Positions 22,584 through 33,510 of a DNA stretch of 64,000 bases are shown here, piece by piece. Position 1 is the first letter of the stretch, and each line of letters opens with the position of its first letter. Source of the stretch: Mortierella sp. BCC40632 (lineage: Eukaryota; Mortierellomycota; Mortierellomycetes; Mortierellales; Mortierellaceae). The notes under the pieces are model-generated. The model was given only the letters and a program-made list of their open reading frames with translations. It ran no database searches and was not told the DNA's origin. Location of the stretch: positions 2,857,501 to 2,921,500 of the forward strand of contig WAEK01000004.1 in assembly GCA_011634665.1 (NCBI GenBank). The letters are read 5' to 3'. Position numbers and translations under genes: made by a program.

Positions 22584-24682
22584 ATTCTATCGCCACATTT
22601 AGTAGACAACTTGATAGTTCTAACAACATCTTCATATCTCCCGCCTTTAGACGGTTTACGATTGTCGCCGACATTCAGACACCATCTGGACCGCTACTTT
22701 GCTATTGCGCCCACCTGGAAGTCTTTTGTGGAATTGTAGGCCGTATCTCAGCGATCAGTGATATTCTTGCCGACTCTGAGCTTTACTCTGAGCGATATCC
22801 ATACCAAATTCTCTTTGGTGATCTCAACACGATTTCTCATTCGATTGCACGGTTAGCCAAGGCAATATCGACGGATCAGTATCGCATCGGATCCCTGGGT
22901 TCAGATGAGGCTGAGTGGTGGGATCAAAACCTGTGGAGCTGGCATGTAATGGATGGAGAGTTCAACTTGGGTCTTGCTACAGGAGGATGGACATGGCTTA
23001 GACAGTTTGGGTTCTTGGGCTTCAGGACTGGCGATCACTCTGCAGCAACGTCTAAAGAAACTAGAATTTGGCCTAAATGGTCTGCAGACTCCAGATACAC
23101 TTCATGGCTAAAAAAAATTGTGGGAGGAGGACTAGAGCAAGTTAAACAGGCACGACGAGAGCAGTTCTTGAAGGATACTTTCATCTCTACGAATCATCGC
23201 TTTTTACATTTCACCAAAAAAACCGAGAAGATTGAAGTTTCGGGGTCTATGCCATCTTCTGGAACAGTATGGGCAAAGCTGGAAACCGAAATTGTCTCTG
23301 GAGCATCCTTCGAAAGTGAGGAGATTAGAGGCGAAAAGAGCTGCCATGGCGACGGAAGTGTTATTTTTGTAGACCGACCGAGGTCCCCAAGTATCATCAC
23401 CTTGGACTCGAGTGCGATTGATATCAGCGAATGTACCTCACCGTGGTCCACACTCTCAAGTCCAGAAGACCTTCGTTTTGGTATTGGTGAAAATGACGAC
23501 GAATCAGGATCAGAAGATAACCACGACTTGAGATTGGGCACGGGAAATTGGTCTACTGGACCCCGTTCAAATTCGACAGCGCCCTCCACGCCATCCCCCA
23601 CCCTGCGTCTTATTCCCCCAACACCAAAGCAAAGACATTCGAGACTGTTAGATACCGATATTGAGAATGACGGAAGCGCTGAGCTTAATACACAACTGAA
23701 AAAACGATTGGAAGAGAACGAACGAGGAATTACGCTTCACATGGATGAGGGCGAGTATGATGAAGATAGTCACGATTCGCAGCAACGGCGACGTGACTCA
23801 CTTTACCAATCTCGACAATACAATACCACAAGCTCGATTTATGATAATGAATCCAAACTCACTAATGACATTACTGTAACGACCAGTACACTAACGAAGC
23901 ATGAAACAAGTTCAATGCGACAATGGCAGCAACAACAGGAGCAAGGAGAAGGAGAATATCAATCGCAACATGAGTCGATTGAAAATACACCAAGACAGGG
24001 GCAGAACCAGCCAAGCACCAGTGACACAAAGGAGTTCCAGGAACCTCAGCCTCCTTTCCTACTTTCAGCATTCAATGAAACTCCATTGACAAGTCAACAG
24101 CTCTGGTCTGGGTTTACACCATTGGTGTTGCATCAGGCTCGCAACCCTGGGTTCTATGATCCTTGGTCAGCAAGGCGCGATCTGACGCTTCATAACCCAA
24201 ATTATTTTGGACTGCTGAGGGCAAAGCTTGACTATACCTTGCTGATGAACCTAAGGTGTGTCCGACGTGAGATCGGAAATCATGACTATGGCGCAAGTGA
24301 CCACAAGTGGTTGGTGGTAGAAGTGGAATTTGAAAGAGAATTTAAAACAAAGGCCAAGGTCCAGGAGCCATGTGGAGAAAAACGACAAAATGAAAATGAA
24401 AATGAGTCCCTGAGCAAGGAGGCTTCAAAGGCAAAGGCAGCGCAGGATACAAGTCTGTCATCGCCCTATATTTTGCCTTCCAAGGAGCAACGGTATCTGT
24501 GGTGGAGAGAGCGACGACAAGAATTGGACCAACCCGTTCAGTCTATCCTGCTCGACCGTGTAGAAGTCAAGCATGATCTCCGAGATAACGCAAAGAGGAC
24601 AGGAAAAATGGGCTCAACAGTAGCCATGATCGTATCTGCTGTGACATTGGGAGGACTGTGGTGGTGGGTGAAGCGATCATAA
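21502..24682 (+). CDS. Tail-anchored endonuclease/exonuclease/phosphatase (EEP) domain protein, 999 aa
   Basis: Two exons, 21502-22469 and 22651-24682, join in phase across a 181-nt intron. The EEP (DNase I-like) motifs appear in order: CLQWNIERN (Asn), DILCIQEID (catalytic Glu), GGGVHGNAIFSKWP, LCYCAHLEVFCG (His), ILFGDLNTISHS (Asp/Asn) and, after a 400-residue insert, SDHKWLVVEVEF (the SDH catalytic pair). The N-terminal 200 residues and the insert (about 430-780) are low-complexity, acidic and Gln/Ser-rich. The last residues form one TM helix (TVAMIVSAVTLGGLWWWVK) with a basic end, suggesting a tail-anchored enzyme facing the cytosol. The substrate is unknown; phosphoinositide, sphingolipid or nucleic acid phosphodiester cleavage all occur in this superfamily. 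The start was placed at the first Met after the CT/T-rich leader; the frame is open further upstream only through simple sequence. Confidence 0.85.
22522..22579 (+). repeat. 58-nt poly(A) run inside an intron
   Basis: Uninterrupted A run in the single intron (22470-22650) of the EEP gene, on the sense strand, between the donor and the ordinary acceptor CCGCCTTTAG. It may be the tail of a retroposed sequence or slippage growth. Confidence 0.9.
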
Positions 24683-25700
24683 GATTTCTCTTCTAGGACT
24701 GGCAGCACAAGTAACGGCTCCGATGCGGATGACTCAAACCGCGAGGATTATCGACTAATTTAGCACCATCGACTTCCTGAAAGACTGGTCAGTTTTGACA
24801 CCGAAGCTATTTGTTGTTCATTAGGTCTCTTCTACAACTGCCTCAGCTTGCCTCACCTTTTTAGATTCAGTTTGCCATGTCTTTTTGTCGTTCATTTACT
24901 ATTCTCTCAATAAACAGGGAGATGTCGGAAATTTGGTGATGGAATGAACTCTCTCTTTGAAGTTTGGGGCTGCCAAAAGCGTTATTATTTTATTTTATTG
25001 TATTTTTTTACATGGCGATGGCAATCCCCCCAATAGCTATGTCCACTATACGTTGCCGTTGATCCCACGCAATGACTCTCATCCCTCACAGGATGTTGAA
25101 AGGTTGAAAAAGAGTTTAGGTTACCGGAATGGGAATCACCTCATTCGCTCCATCATCACCGAGCTGCCTTCCTGTCAGACTGTCCAGCGAACGAGTGTTT
25201 GCTGCTTTCATATCAGCTTGAATACCTAGACAACGTTCTCCCTCATGTCTTTCTAGCGGTGTCTCGCATGGATATGCATCAGGGGCACAGAGGAAAACGT
25301 AGTCATTGCTCCCATTTGCTCTGGTTCCCTTAGACTTTTTTTTTTTTTTTTTAACAATCTGATCTGCTAGAATAGCCATGCAGGCAAAGCTAAACTAAGA
25401 GTACTAATCCAACCCCGGCCAACGCTTTTCGATGGCATTCCTCCACTAACCATGTCAGCTTATGTGGCCGCCTCTTTTGAGTCGTGTTTAAATGCTGGGA
25501 ATTTTCTGCAGCGCAAGAGTCTTTTTTTTTTTAACAATCTGTTTCCGCTGCAGCGCAGAGAGTCCAAATGACGTTTTTTTTTTTCAATCAAAAAAAATTT
25601 GATTGATACACCAAGTTGGACAAGAATATTCAATCACCGACAAACCTTAACTTTACGCTGGATCTTGAATAGGGGGGCCAGTATCTGGGGCATGACGACA
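24683..25700. other. Spacer upstream of tRNA-Cys 2
   Basis: It contains the EEP 3' flank with an AATAAA at about 24909, then gene-free DNA with several T or A runs (about 25337-25353, 25521-25531, 25574-25584). No ORF has a recognisable domain. Confidence 0.5.
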
Positions 25701-25772
25701 GCAGGATTAGCTCAGCGGCAGAGCAGCCGACTGCAGATCGGCAGGTCTCCGGTTCAAATCCGGAATTCTGCT
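25701..25772 (+). tRNA. tRNA-Cys (GCA), second copy
   Basis: Same cloverleaf as at 19507-19578, with two substitutions: one in the D-loop (GCGGTA to GCGGCA) and one in the T-loop (TTCAAAC to TTCAAAT). Anticodon GCA, discriminator T, no intron; an eight-T terminator follows at about 25781. It lies 68 bp upstream of the target duplication of transposon element 1. The surrounding DNA is unrelated to that of copy 1, so the pair is not a recent tandem duplication. Confidence 0.95.
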
Positions 25773-25839
25773 CTTTTGATTTTTTTTGTAAATTTTGTCC
25801 TCGGTCTGAATGTCGACCGAGTTGCCAGAGGATGCATGG

Positions 25840-25849
25840 CGATCGGCAC
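25840..25849 (+). repeat. 10-bp target site duplication, left, of element 1
   Basis: CGATCGGCAC, repeated exactly at 33511-33520 on the other side of the element. A 10-bp duplication fits the 8-11 bp range of Mutator-like transposons. Confidence 0.9.
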
Positions 25850-25974
25850 GGACAAAGCTAAACTTCGGGACTCCCGAACGTTAGTTATCGTTCGGGACTG
25901 TCATTTTGCCACTTAAAATTCGGGACCCACAACCTCTTAAAATTCGGGATTGCGGTCGCTTAAAATTCGGGCTG
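25850..25974 (+). repeat. Element 1 left TIR
   Basis: About 125 bp, inverted copy of 33387-33510 with very few differences. It contains a small inverted pair, CCCGAACG/CGTTCGGG, around TTAGTTAT, and three spaced copies of TTAAAATTCGGG. The motif continues just inside the TIR (about 25981-26009). Spaced motifs of this kind may be transposase binding sites (inference). Confidence 0.92.
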
Positions 25975-26317
25975 CCACGTCATAAAATTCGGGATTGTAA
26001 ACTTCGGGAGCAATTTACATCTTTCGTGTCTACGTGTTCTTGCTTTCGTTATTTTTTTTTTTTTTACGCGGGTTTCCTGCGATGCTCTGGCTGTCAGTGC
26101 GATGTTGTGCACTCCCAGGGGGTGGTGCAGGTGCAGGTCCCAGGTAACGATTATGGGCTCTCAAAAAAAAAAGTAACGGACAAAACAAACAAACAAAAAC
26201 AAAAAATAAATAAATAAAAAAAAAAAAAAAAAAAAAGATCATCAATCTTTTGACCTACCACAACCACCCGCCCTGTCACATCCACCCGCCTAGCCACAAC
26301 CACTTCCAAAAAAAAAG

Positions 26318-29300
26318 ATGACCGCTATCGAGATCAACGAGTCTGCCCCTGTTAGGGGCCTATGACTACCAGAAGCTGTATGGCATGTCAGCAAAGATCT
26401 TCTATTCCAAGAAGTGGGCTCCTGGTCGACAGTCGTTCCAAGTGGCTCTGCTTGATTCAACCACTGTCGATCCTGCCGACGTTATGACAGACACGGCGAT
26501 AAAGGATGCACCCACCATCCCGGACAACCTCGCAGTCAACAAGGCCTACATGCTACTCGGGGAAACGCAGAACAGAGCGCACCTCAAGTTCGCTTGCTTT
26601 GGTACTGTCGATGTCGCTGGGCTTGCAGCGTTACAACGCGCCAATCATGCTCTGGACACCATCGAAGAAATGCAAGCCCTGATTGCTTGGCTCAAGAACA
26701 ACCAAGAGAACCCTAGAACTGGCAAATTTTGTCGTCAGCTTTTGGAATTAATCCCCAAAAAAAACCCAATGTCGTTCAGGTTCACTTCGTTTTACAAGCA
26801 TTCCAAGAGCCTCACGATGCACCAAGTTTCATTTTTCCGCCCAGGTGTGTGGCTCGGAGACGAGCAGATCGATACCATCCTCCACACCCTGGAAAAAAAG
26901 CACGAGGGTACAAGCAAGTCCAAGTTCCTCATTCTGCCGCTAGAACTAGTACGAGCCCATGTCGACGCTATTGAGTGCAAGAGATCTGTAACCGTTGCCT
27001 GGGGAAGAAGATCGCCGCAAGGTTATGCTCGACTTGCAAGACTATGCGGATGCCAACCCGGGCTGTAGTGCCAAGGCGTTCACAGTTCTAAACACTGTTA
27101 ACCATTGGGCCGTTTTCGGTTTTGACCTTGCGCTCAAGAGACTTCTTTTCGGTGATTCATTGGACCGTGGACGCCTCCGCCGTGCGCGCCCAAGCTGGCT
27201 CGATGCTGCAAGACACTTGCTTCAATCCTGCTGCATTGGAGATCGACGCATCCGCTCCGAAGAGTGGAATTTTGAACCGGTTAGATTCCCAGTCTCGCAA
27301 CAAACCGATAGCAGCTCTTGCGGCATTATAGCGCTTAATGCTATTGAGCACTACGTGCAACCGTCAGTAGAGCGATGGACACAAAAAGCGAAGCGACTTC
27401 CATCGACTGAAGTACTTAATGTACGCAACATCAGTCTACCGCCCAGTAAGTTTTTGCTAGCAACCATTCACAAATTCATCCCCCTATGTCTGCAAAAAAT
27501 AATAAAAAAAAAAAAAAAGTCTCCATACGCCAGATGCTGACACAAAATGGATTCTGTAGGCTACTTTCATCAAAAGTACCCCCAGGGAAAAGTCACGCCC
27601 AAGAATAAGGACTCGGTCACCGAGGAGTCTCATGAAAAAAAGAAGAACTTGTCGAGAAGAGCAAAGTTAAAGGGGGAAAAATTAAACACTGGAGAAGAGG
27701 CCGCCGAAGAAGAACGCCAAGAGGTGCGTGAGGATGAACTCAGCACTTCCGAAAAGTCGCTTGAAAAGGAGGAAAGAATAGCCAAGAGTGATAAAGCAAG
27801 CGCTGTAGAGGAGACCATCGAAGAGGAACGTCAAGAGACGAATGACGATCGATCAAATCTGACTCGGAGTATTCCGAGTCAGAACATGGCAACACAGAGA
27901 CGCATGATACTCGCGAAGGTAGGCACTGTTTTTTTTTTTTTAATTCGCGAGAGAAAGCTCAGGGCCAATGATCGACAGGACAACAGAGCATGTTAGTCTT
28001 AGTTCAAAGCTTCTTACCTTCAACTGATCTCTTCCACAAAATAGGACGGAATAAATGGTGACGAGGAGTATCCGTGGATAAACGATCAGTTCGTTGACAT
28101 TGACCATGCTCTTAAAGTCATTGGTGAATGGGCACTCAAGCGAGGCAACATACTTCGCAAAGGGAGCTCTAAGAGGTCTTTAAATTACAGTATGTCGACT
28201 TCTGGTACTCGCTGCGGGGTGTGTGGATCAATTGCCGTGGACTAATGCAACCTCTTGCTCCCCTTCTCTCCAGGGCAACTTGAATGTTCTAGGGCAGGGA
28301 AATGTGCTCCTGCGAAGGCTATCGACCCCAGAAAGCGACGCGACAGAGGATCCGAACGATGTGGTTGCAAGTTTATGATCCAGCTGGTTCACGAAGGCTC
28401 GTTCACAGGGCCACTCTCTGTTGACAAGGTCAGGACTCACCCCTGACGCCAGGCCAGAGGATGATGGCCATTGCCATCCTTCGGATCGACAAGCAAACGA
28501 TCACAGCCGACAGGCACGGGCACTGAACGATGACCACAAAGATGAGATTCGGCGAAATGCAACTAACAAAGCAGGCATGGCTGCAACCATGAATGCTCTC
28601 AAAAAGAACTTTTCCTGACAAAGTTTTCGATCGCAAAAAGGGTTCAATACGTGTACAGAAATGCTTGTGATGAGATATTGGATCAGGTTCGAACTCAAGC
28701 TGGGCTCAACGAGGCTCAAGCCGTCCTTGAACTGTTACTCGCAAAGCGGCGGCAAGATGGTGCGTGGTATGTCGCATGGGATCATGATAACGAGAACCGA
28801 CTAACCCGGCTCTTCTGGATGAGTCCTTCACAGAGACTATTGTACCGAAGGTATGTGTTAGCAGTGTATCAGTACCGGGTTCTCATCGAACATTCGACAC
28901 CGTGCTAGAGCCATGTAAAAATTTTCGAATCGAATATTCGACGAGAAACAATTATTTCAGTACCAATAGAGCATTTTACATTTTGCAAAGACGGAATCTA
29001 ATACGTTCATAATTCATCACACATACACACACTCAAGATACTACGATGTTGTTTGGAATGACAGCACCTTCAATTCAAACCGGTTCAGGTTCTACCTTAA
29101 CGCTACCGTCGTCGTTGACTGTGATGGCAAAACCCGCCTAACAGCTGTTGCTTTAATCCAGCAAGAAACGACTGAGAGCTATACTTGGATCCTCGAACAC
29201 CTCATTATTGCAGGCAATAACCAACGCCCAACGGTTATCATGGTCGACGAAGCTAGAGCTATGGAAGCCGCCATTTTGTCAGAGTTGCCCGATACTACTC

Positions 29301-31026
29301 TCATCAATTGCCTCTGGCATATTGAAGAGAATCTCAAGAAACATTGTCCAAGGGCTCGGCGACCAGAAGTGATGAAGATGTTCAGGAGAGCGCTAGCAAG
29401 TATTACTCCTGACGAGTTTCAAGGTGCATGGGACCTTTTGAAGAACCTGGCTGGAAGCAGTGGCCAACTTAAGGATCACCTCAAGAGGCTTCTCGAGAGA
29501 CGCAAGAACTGGGCACGCGCTTTTGTGGGTTACCACTTTACAGCCGGCGCCAAGACTACACAGAGGGTGGAGAAGATGCACGACCTCGTGAAAAAAGACC
29601 TTGATACTAGATCCTCATTAGACCAGTGTCTTGCTGCGGCTGTCGAACGTGAACACAGTGAGTTCCTCAGGCGTGAGACGCTCCTGTACAAAAGGAGTAT
29701 TATCCCAAGGCTACACTCCAAACACGCTGCTGAAGAATTTAAGGCAGTAGTTGATGAGAACTTTGAGTTCCTCGGAGATTTTGCCTGCTTCTCAATGATG
29801 GACGAGATCGCACTGTCCTACTTCTATGATGCGCGAGTTACTGATCTTGAAAGTCTTGAGGTAACGATTGGACATTTAATCTCAAAATCAAAAATGAGTA
29901 CCATTCTGGAGTCTAAAAGTCTAACTTTTTTTTATTTTTTTATTTTTTATTTTTTTAAAAAAAAAAGGATCGTCCAGTTGAGCTAGAGGAGCACAAGAAA
30001 GGTAGTACTGACAGTGAAATCACTGGGAACAGCGACAATGATGACAACAGTCTTGACAGCAGCGACAACGATGACAACAGTCTTGACAGCAGAGACAACG
30101 ATAACAGCAGTCTTGACAGCAGCGACAATGATGAGAGCAGCCTTTACAACAACGACAATGATGGCAGCAGTCTTAAAAGCAACGGCAGTGATGACGGCAG
30201 TCTTGACACCAGCGGCAAGAACAAAGACGATGGAGGCGCCAACTGCAACAAGAATAACGATTGCGAGAGCGATGAGGAAGATCATGGAGCATGTGACAAG
30301 TCCTCTCAACAGCTCCGTGAGCATGCACAGAGGGTTATCCTAGCTACTCTAGGCAGAGATAATGTCACGTCTGCCTATCATGTTGAGTGGCGCAAGAAAA
30401 GTCGACAGCAGCTCCTCTTCCTTTTGAAAGATGGGAGCTACTTCTGTTGCTGTCTGCGCCTTCAGAAGGTTGGGATTGTCTGTCGCCACTTTTTCAAGGT
30501 CATGAGAGAGACTCCTGAGGCGAGGTACCATGTCAGTCTTCTTCCTCAGAGGTGGTTTAAGGAGGATATGCAGAGTGACTCGATCGACCACCTCAGAGAC
30601 CGCTCGTTTATCGGTTATGACGACGAGCAAGGCGATAGAGAGGATGCTGGGGAACCAGGCGCCAACTTTATGCAATGTCTGGAAAATATTTCGCCGACAA
30701 AGATCCAGGATATCTCAATGAGAAACCTGGAGCAAGTCAAGGATGAAAGCAGGCGCCATTTATTGAAGCGCCAGGCCAACGCATTCATAGACGGAATAGA
30801 CACGGTGTCTGCGGGTGATTCTGAGATGGTCTCCGGGTGGATTTCTGGGTTGGAAGACAAGTACGATGCACACAAGCGCGGTGTCGTGCCTGTGAAAGAC
30901 CCAAAAATTGCTACACCCAAAGTAGGAGGTCGGCCACGCTCTAAGAGACTTAAGTCAGTGTATGAGGTCCAGAGCGAACGGGCAGCCAGAAAAAATAGAA
31001 GAGATAGTCCTGATCAAGAAGCTTAA
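26318..31026 (+). pseudogene. Composite Ulp1-protease / MULE-transposase gene of element 1
   Basis: Exons, all with GT/AG ends and matching phase: 26318-27445, 27560-27918, 28045-28189, 28274-28850, 29038-29860 and 29968-31026. Exon 1 encodes a Ulp1 (C48) fold with the full triad in view: NHWAVFGFDL (His), FGDSL (Asp) and QQTDSSSCGIIALNAIEHY (Gln, Cys). Exon 2 is an acidic Glu-rich linker. Exons 3-4 hold a FAR1-like part (YPWINDQFVDIDHALKVI, RCGCKFMIQLV). Exons 4-5 carry the MULE core (RLFWMSPSQRLLYRR, YYDVVWNDSTFNSNRF, TVIMVDEARAMEAAILSELP, NCLWHIEENL, GYHFTAGAKTTQRVEK). Exon 6 has a 30-bp coding repeat and a SWIM-type finger, YFCCCLRLQKVGIVCRHFF. Frame breaks lie near 26353, 26985, 28432 and 28612, so no intact protein is made as sequenced. 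Desumoylation by the first domain is inferred from the triad. Confidence 0.85.
30031..30210 (+). repeat. 30-bp coding minisatellite in the MULE-SWIM linker
   Basis: Six imperfect 30-bp units encode SDNDDNSLDS-like decapeptides (Asp/Asn/Ser-rich) between the MULE core and the SWIM finger. Being a multiple of three, the repeat keeps the frame open and can vary in length without breaking the protein. It is absent from element 2. Confidence 0.9.
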
Positions 31027-31055
31027 GTCCTGTTCTTTGTCCTGCCCTTGCCCTC

Positions 31056-31278
31056 TGTTGTGGATCACAACATTTTTCTTGGCTAAGTCGATAAATAGGA
31101 ACCAAAATAGAGAGCCAGATGAGACGTTTATAGGACGTCTGCAGCGAGAGCTGCAGACAGGACCATTTTTATTCCCCTGGCGGGCGAAGAAGGGCCAGTA
31201 TAAATACTGGCCCTAGCCCTTGAATAAACTACACACCAATCTCACCGACTTCTCTGACCCTACCCTCAAAATATATCA
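31056..31278 (+). mobile_element. Solo LTR, copy 2 (223 bp), with 5-bp TSD
   Basis: TGTTGTGGATCACAACA at the start and ATATATCA at the end, flanked on both sides by CCCTC (31051-31055 and 31279-31283). That is a clean 5-bp target duplication of the Ty3- or Ty1-type integrase class. Inside are the 9-bp hairpin at 31137-31158, TATAAATA at 31199-31206 and AATAAA at 31223-31228. No internal retrotransposon part remains, so it arose by LTR-LTR recombination. It landed 29 bp downstream of the stop codon of the Ulp1-MULE gene, inside element 1, so it is younger than that insertion or at least than that copy of the element. Confidence 0.92.
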
Positions 31279-31391
31279 CCCTCAATCAAAGACACGGCTA
31301 GTCTTGTTAATCCACATAATTCTCTCTCTCTCTTGTCGAAGATAACTTTAATAAAAGAACTTATTGTCTCGTAACGTATCAGGTACCACTA

Positions 31392-31394
<3 letters not shown>

Positions 31395-31447
<53 letters not shown>
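31395..31447 (+). repeat. 53-nt poly(T) run
   Basis: Uninterrupted T run between the solo LTR and the minisatellite of element 1. Confidence 0.95.
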
Positions 31448-31522
31448 CGATGATGGGTCCAGCTTCCACGCTGCTTCACTCTAGACACGCACGGGCCGCC
31501 CTTCCCAGACCTTTACGTTCTT

Positions 31523-32040
31523 GGCGCATTCAATGCTTCAATGCGGCCTTGTTCTTTCCGCATTCAATGCTTCAATGCGGCCTTGTTCTTTCCGCATTCA
31601 ATGCTTCAATGCGGCCTTGTTCTTTCCGCATTCAATGCTTCAATGCGGCCTTGTTCTTTCCGCATTCAATGCTTCAATGCGGCCTTGTTCTTTCCGCATT
31701 CAATGCGACTTTGTGCTTCACGCATTCAATGCTTCAATGCGGCCTTGTTCTTTTCCGCATTCAATGCTTCAATGCGACCCTTGCTCCTCCCGTATTCAAT
31801 GTCTCAATGCGACCCATGCCCCTATTCAATGTGGTTTTTATGCTTCCCGCATTCAATGTCTCAATGCGACCCATGCCCCTATTCAATGTGGTTTTATGCT
31901 TCCCGCATTCAATGCCTCAATGTGGCTTTTGTGCTTCCCGTATTCAATGTCTCAATGCGAGGTTGCCCCCTATTCAATGCTTCAATGTGGTTTTGTTCTT
32001 CCCGCACTCAATGCCTCAATACAGCACATACTCCTCCCAT
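31523..32040 (+). repeat. 34-bp minisatellite upstream of the element 1 accessory gene
   Basis: The unit contains ATTCAATGCTTCAATGCGG followed by CCTTGTTCTTTCCGC. The first five or so units are near-identical; later ones diverge (CTCAATGCGACCC, TTCAATGTGG) up to about 32040. It ends some 160 bp before the accessory start codon. Element 2 has a different minisatellite in the same place, so the position rather than the sequence is conserved. Confidence 0.92.
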
Positions 32041-32200
32041 CTCATCAGTCTTTCTTAAGTCGAAGGCTTAAATACAAGATATTCAGCTCCTTGGTTCACT
32101 ACACACACACACTCACTCACTCACATTCTCTCTTTTTTCACACACACTCTCCCCAACTTATCTCTCGCCCTTCCTCTACTTCTCTTTTCTCTCTCAAAAT

Positions 32201-33087
32201 ATGCCAAAGGTCTCCCAGTGCTCCTTTCATAAATGTGCAAAAAAAATCTAAATGATGATAACAGGGAGAACTTTTTGTACTTCTGAGGAATCTCATTGGA
32301 GAGCATGCCACACCAATGAACCAGCCAAGTTCCCTTGTCCCTTTACGAATAAGACAGTTGAAATCCATCGAAATTCGGAGAAAGACTACAAGTTCACCTG
32401 CGTGTGCGAAAAATCATTTATCCTTAACGCAGGGTCTGTAAGGCGTCACTATGAATCTTGTACAGTAGCCAAACGGCTGGCTCTCCAGGCTGCTTCAACA
32501 GTTCCAGATACACAGGCTGCTCTTGCAACCCCAGAAACACAGGTTGCACCAGCAGCGGCCCAGCCTCACCAAGCATCCAGCGAACTTCCAAGCCCATCTC
32601 AGGCTCAAGATAAGAGTCCTTCCCGAGAGACAAGTCCTGCAGCGATATCGTCACCAGGGACCATTGTTTTCCGGGATGGTATTCTTGACTGCTTCCTTAA
32701 TAAATGCTGAGAATGAGAATAACTCAATTATTGCACTGGAAGGTAGATACTAACAATAATCTACTTTAGGTGTTACGGAAACTTTAGATGATGTTCTGTG
32801 GTATGTCCGCCGAATGGACGAAAGACAAGAGCGAATAGAGGACTACCAGTTGTATTTGGGGCGTACTTTGGAACAATTAGTTGGATTTGTGAAAGGGAAC
32901 CCAGCAGGCGCAAGTCCACGGACGCCTTGTGAGTTAACCATTTCGTCCATCATAGTGCAATCAGGATGAGTGTTGACCATTAGGCTAATGTGCTACTTTC
33001 TAGTAAGTCTCGTTCATAATTATAGGCGTCCTACACCATATCCGGCCCCACCGAAGGCAAGCGGTAGTGAAACAACAAGAAGATAGG
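32201..33087 (+). pseudogene. Element 1 accessory gene: Cys/His zinc-type plus coiled coil
   Basis: It starts MPKVSQCSFHKCAKK after a CT-rich leader with CACTCACTCACTCAC, then breaks frame at an A8 run (about 32240) and continues FPCPFTNKTVEI, YKFTCVCEKSFI, SVRRHYESCTVAK. The C-x-C...H-x3-C arrangement suggests a zinc-binding fold. A Ser/Pro/Gln-rich linker follows. After an intron (donor in CGGGATG|GTATTC, acceptor CTACTTTAG) comes a helical, probably coiled-coil part (LDDVLWYVRRMDERQERIED). A third exon follows ATTATAG at about 33026; its end is uncertain because it runs to a poly(A) tract. The gene is the counterpart of 40187-41172 in element 2, which is intact. Function unknown. Confidence 0.6.
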
Positions 33088-33386
33088 GAACAGCTGAGAT
33101 ATTTAAACAAGTGCAAAAAAAAAAAAAAAAAAAAAAAAAAAACAACAACAACAACAACACTGTGAAGAATAAACCAAAAGAGAAGACTAAAAAGCCATCA
33201 ACCGATGGGTTTAGAAGCGAAAGATAGGCTAGGAGGTTGGAGAGACGCAGGTTAAAAAAACTAGCAACCCATTGATGGACTCTGTTAGGCGAGGCGAGCC
33301 ACAGGAGGAGCTGAGAAAGGTATTAGTGGTGCGAGTTACCGACCCTCGATCCCGAAGATTAAGGTTCCCGAATTTTAAATTTTGGC

Positions 33387-33510
33387 CAGCCCGAATTTTA
33401 AGCGACCGCAATCCCGAATTTTAAGAGGTTGTGGGTCCCGAATTTTAAGTGGCAAATGACAGTCCCGAACGATAACTAACGTTCGGGAGTCCCGAAGTTT
33501 AGCTTTATCC
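33387..33510 (-). repeat. Element 1 right TIR
   Basis: Inverted copy of 25850-25974. It contains the same three AATTTTAA/CCCGAA-type motifs and the CCCGAACG...CGTTCGGG pair, and ends TTTAGCTTTATCC. The motif also continues inward (about 33355-33380). Confidence 0.92.

Larger units (their letters stand above)
25850..33510 (+). mobile_element. Element 1: complete 7.66-kb MULE-type transposon carrying a Ulp1-MULE gene
   Basis: Bounded by an exact 10-bp target duplication (CGATCGGCAC) and inverted repeats of about 125 bp that begin GGACAAAGCTAAAC on the left and GGATAAAGCTAAAC (reverse complement) on the right. Inside, left to right: subterminal TTAAAATTCGGGA repeats; a multi-exon gene with Ulp1 protease, FAR1, MULE and SWIM parts (26318-31026); a nested solo LTR (31056-31278); a 53-T run; a 34-bp minisatellite; and a small Cys/His plus coiled-coil accessory gene. 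The composite gene has reading-frame breaks, so this copy is probably not autonomous now. The termini and gene content match element 2, making them one family. Confidence 0.9.

Noticed and set aside
26729..27360. Other-frame ORFs across the Ulp1 exon
   Set aside because: They do not contain the His, Asp or Cys catalytic motifs, which lie in the chosen frames.
31523..32040. Possible CRISPR-like array
   Set aside because: The units are directly adjacent with no unique spacers of constant length, and the host is a eukaryote; it is a minisatellite.
31450..32255. Plus-strand ORFs of 176-244 codons rich in FNASMRPC / SMLQCGL repeats
   Set aside because: They are open in all frames because the 34-bp minisatellite lacks stops; the real gene starts after the array.
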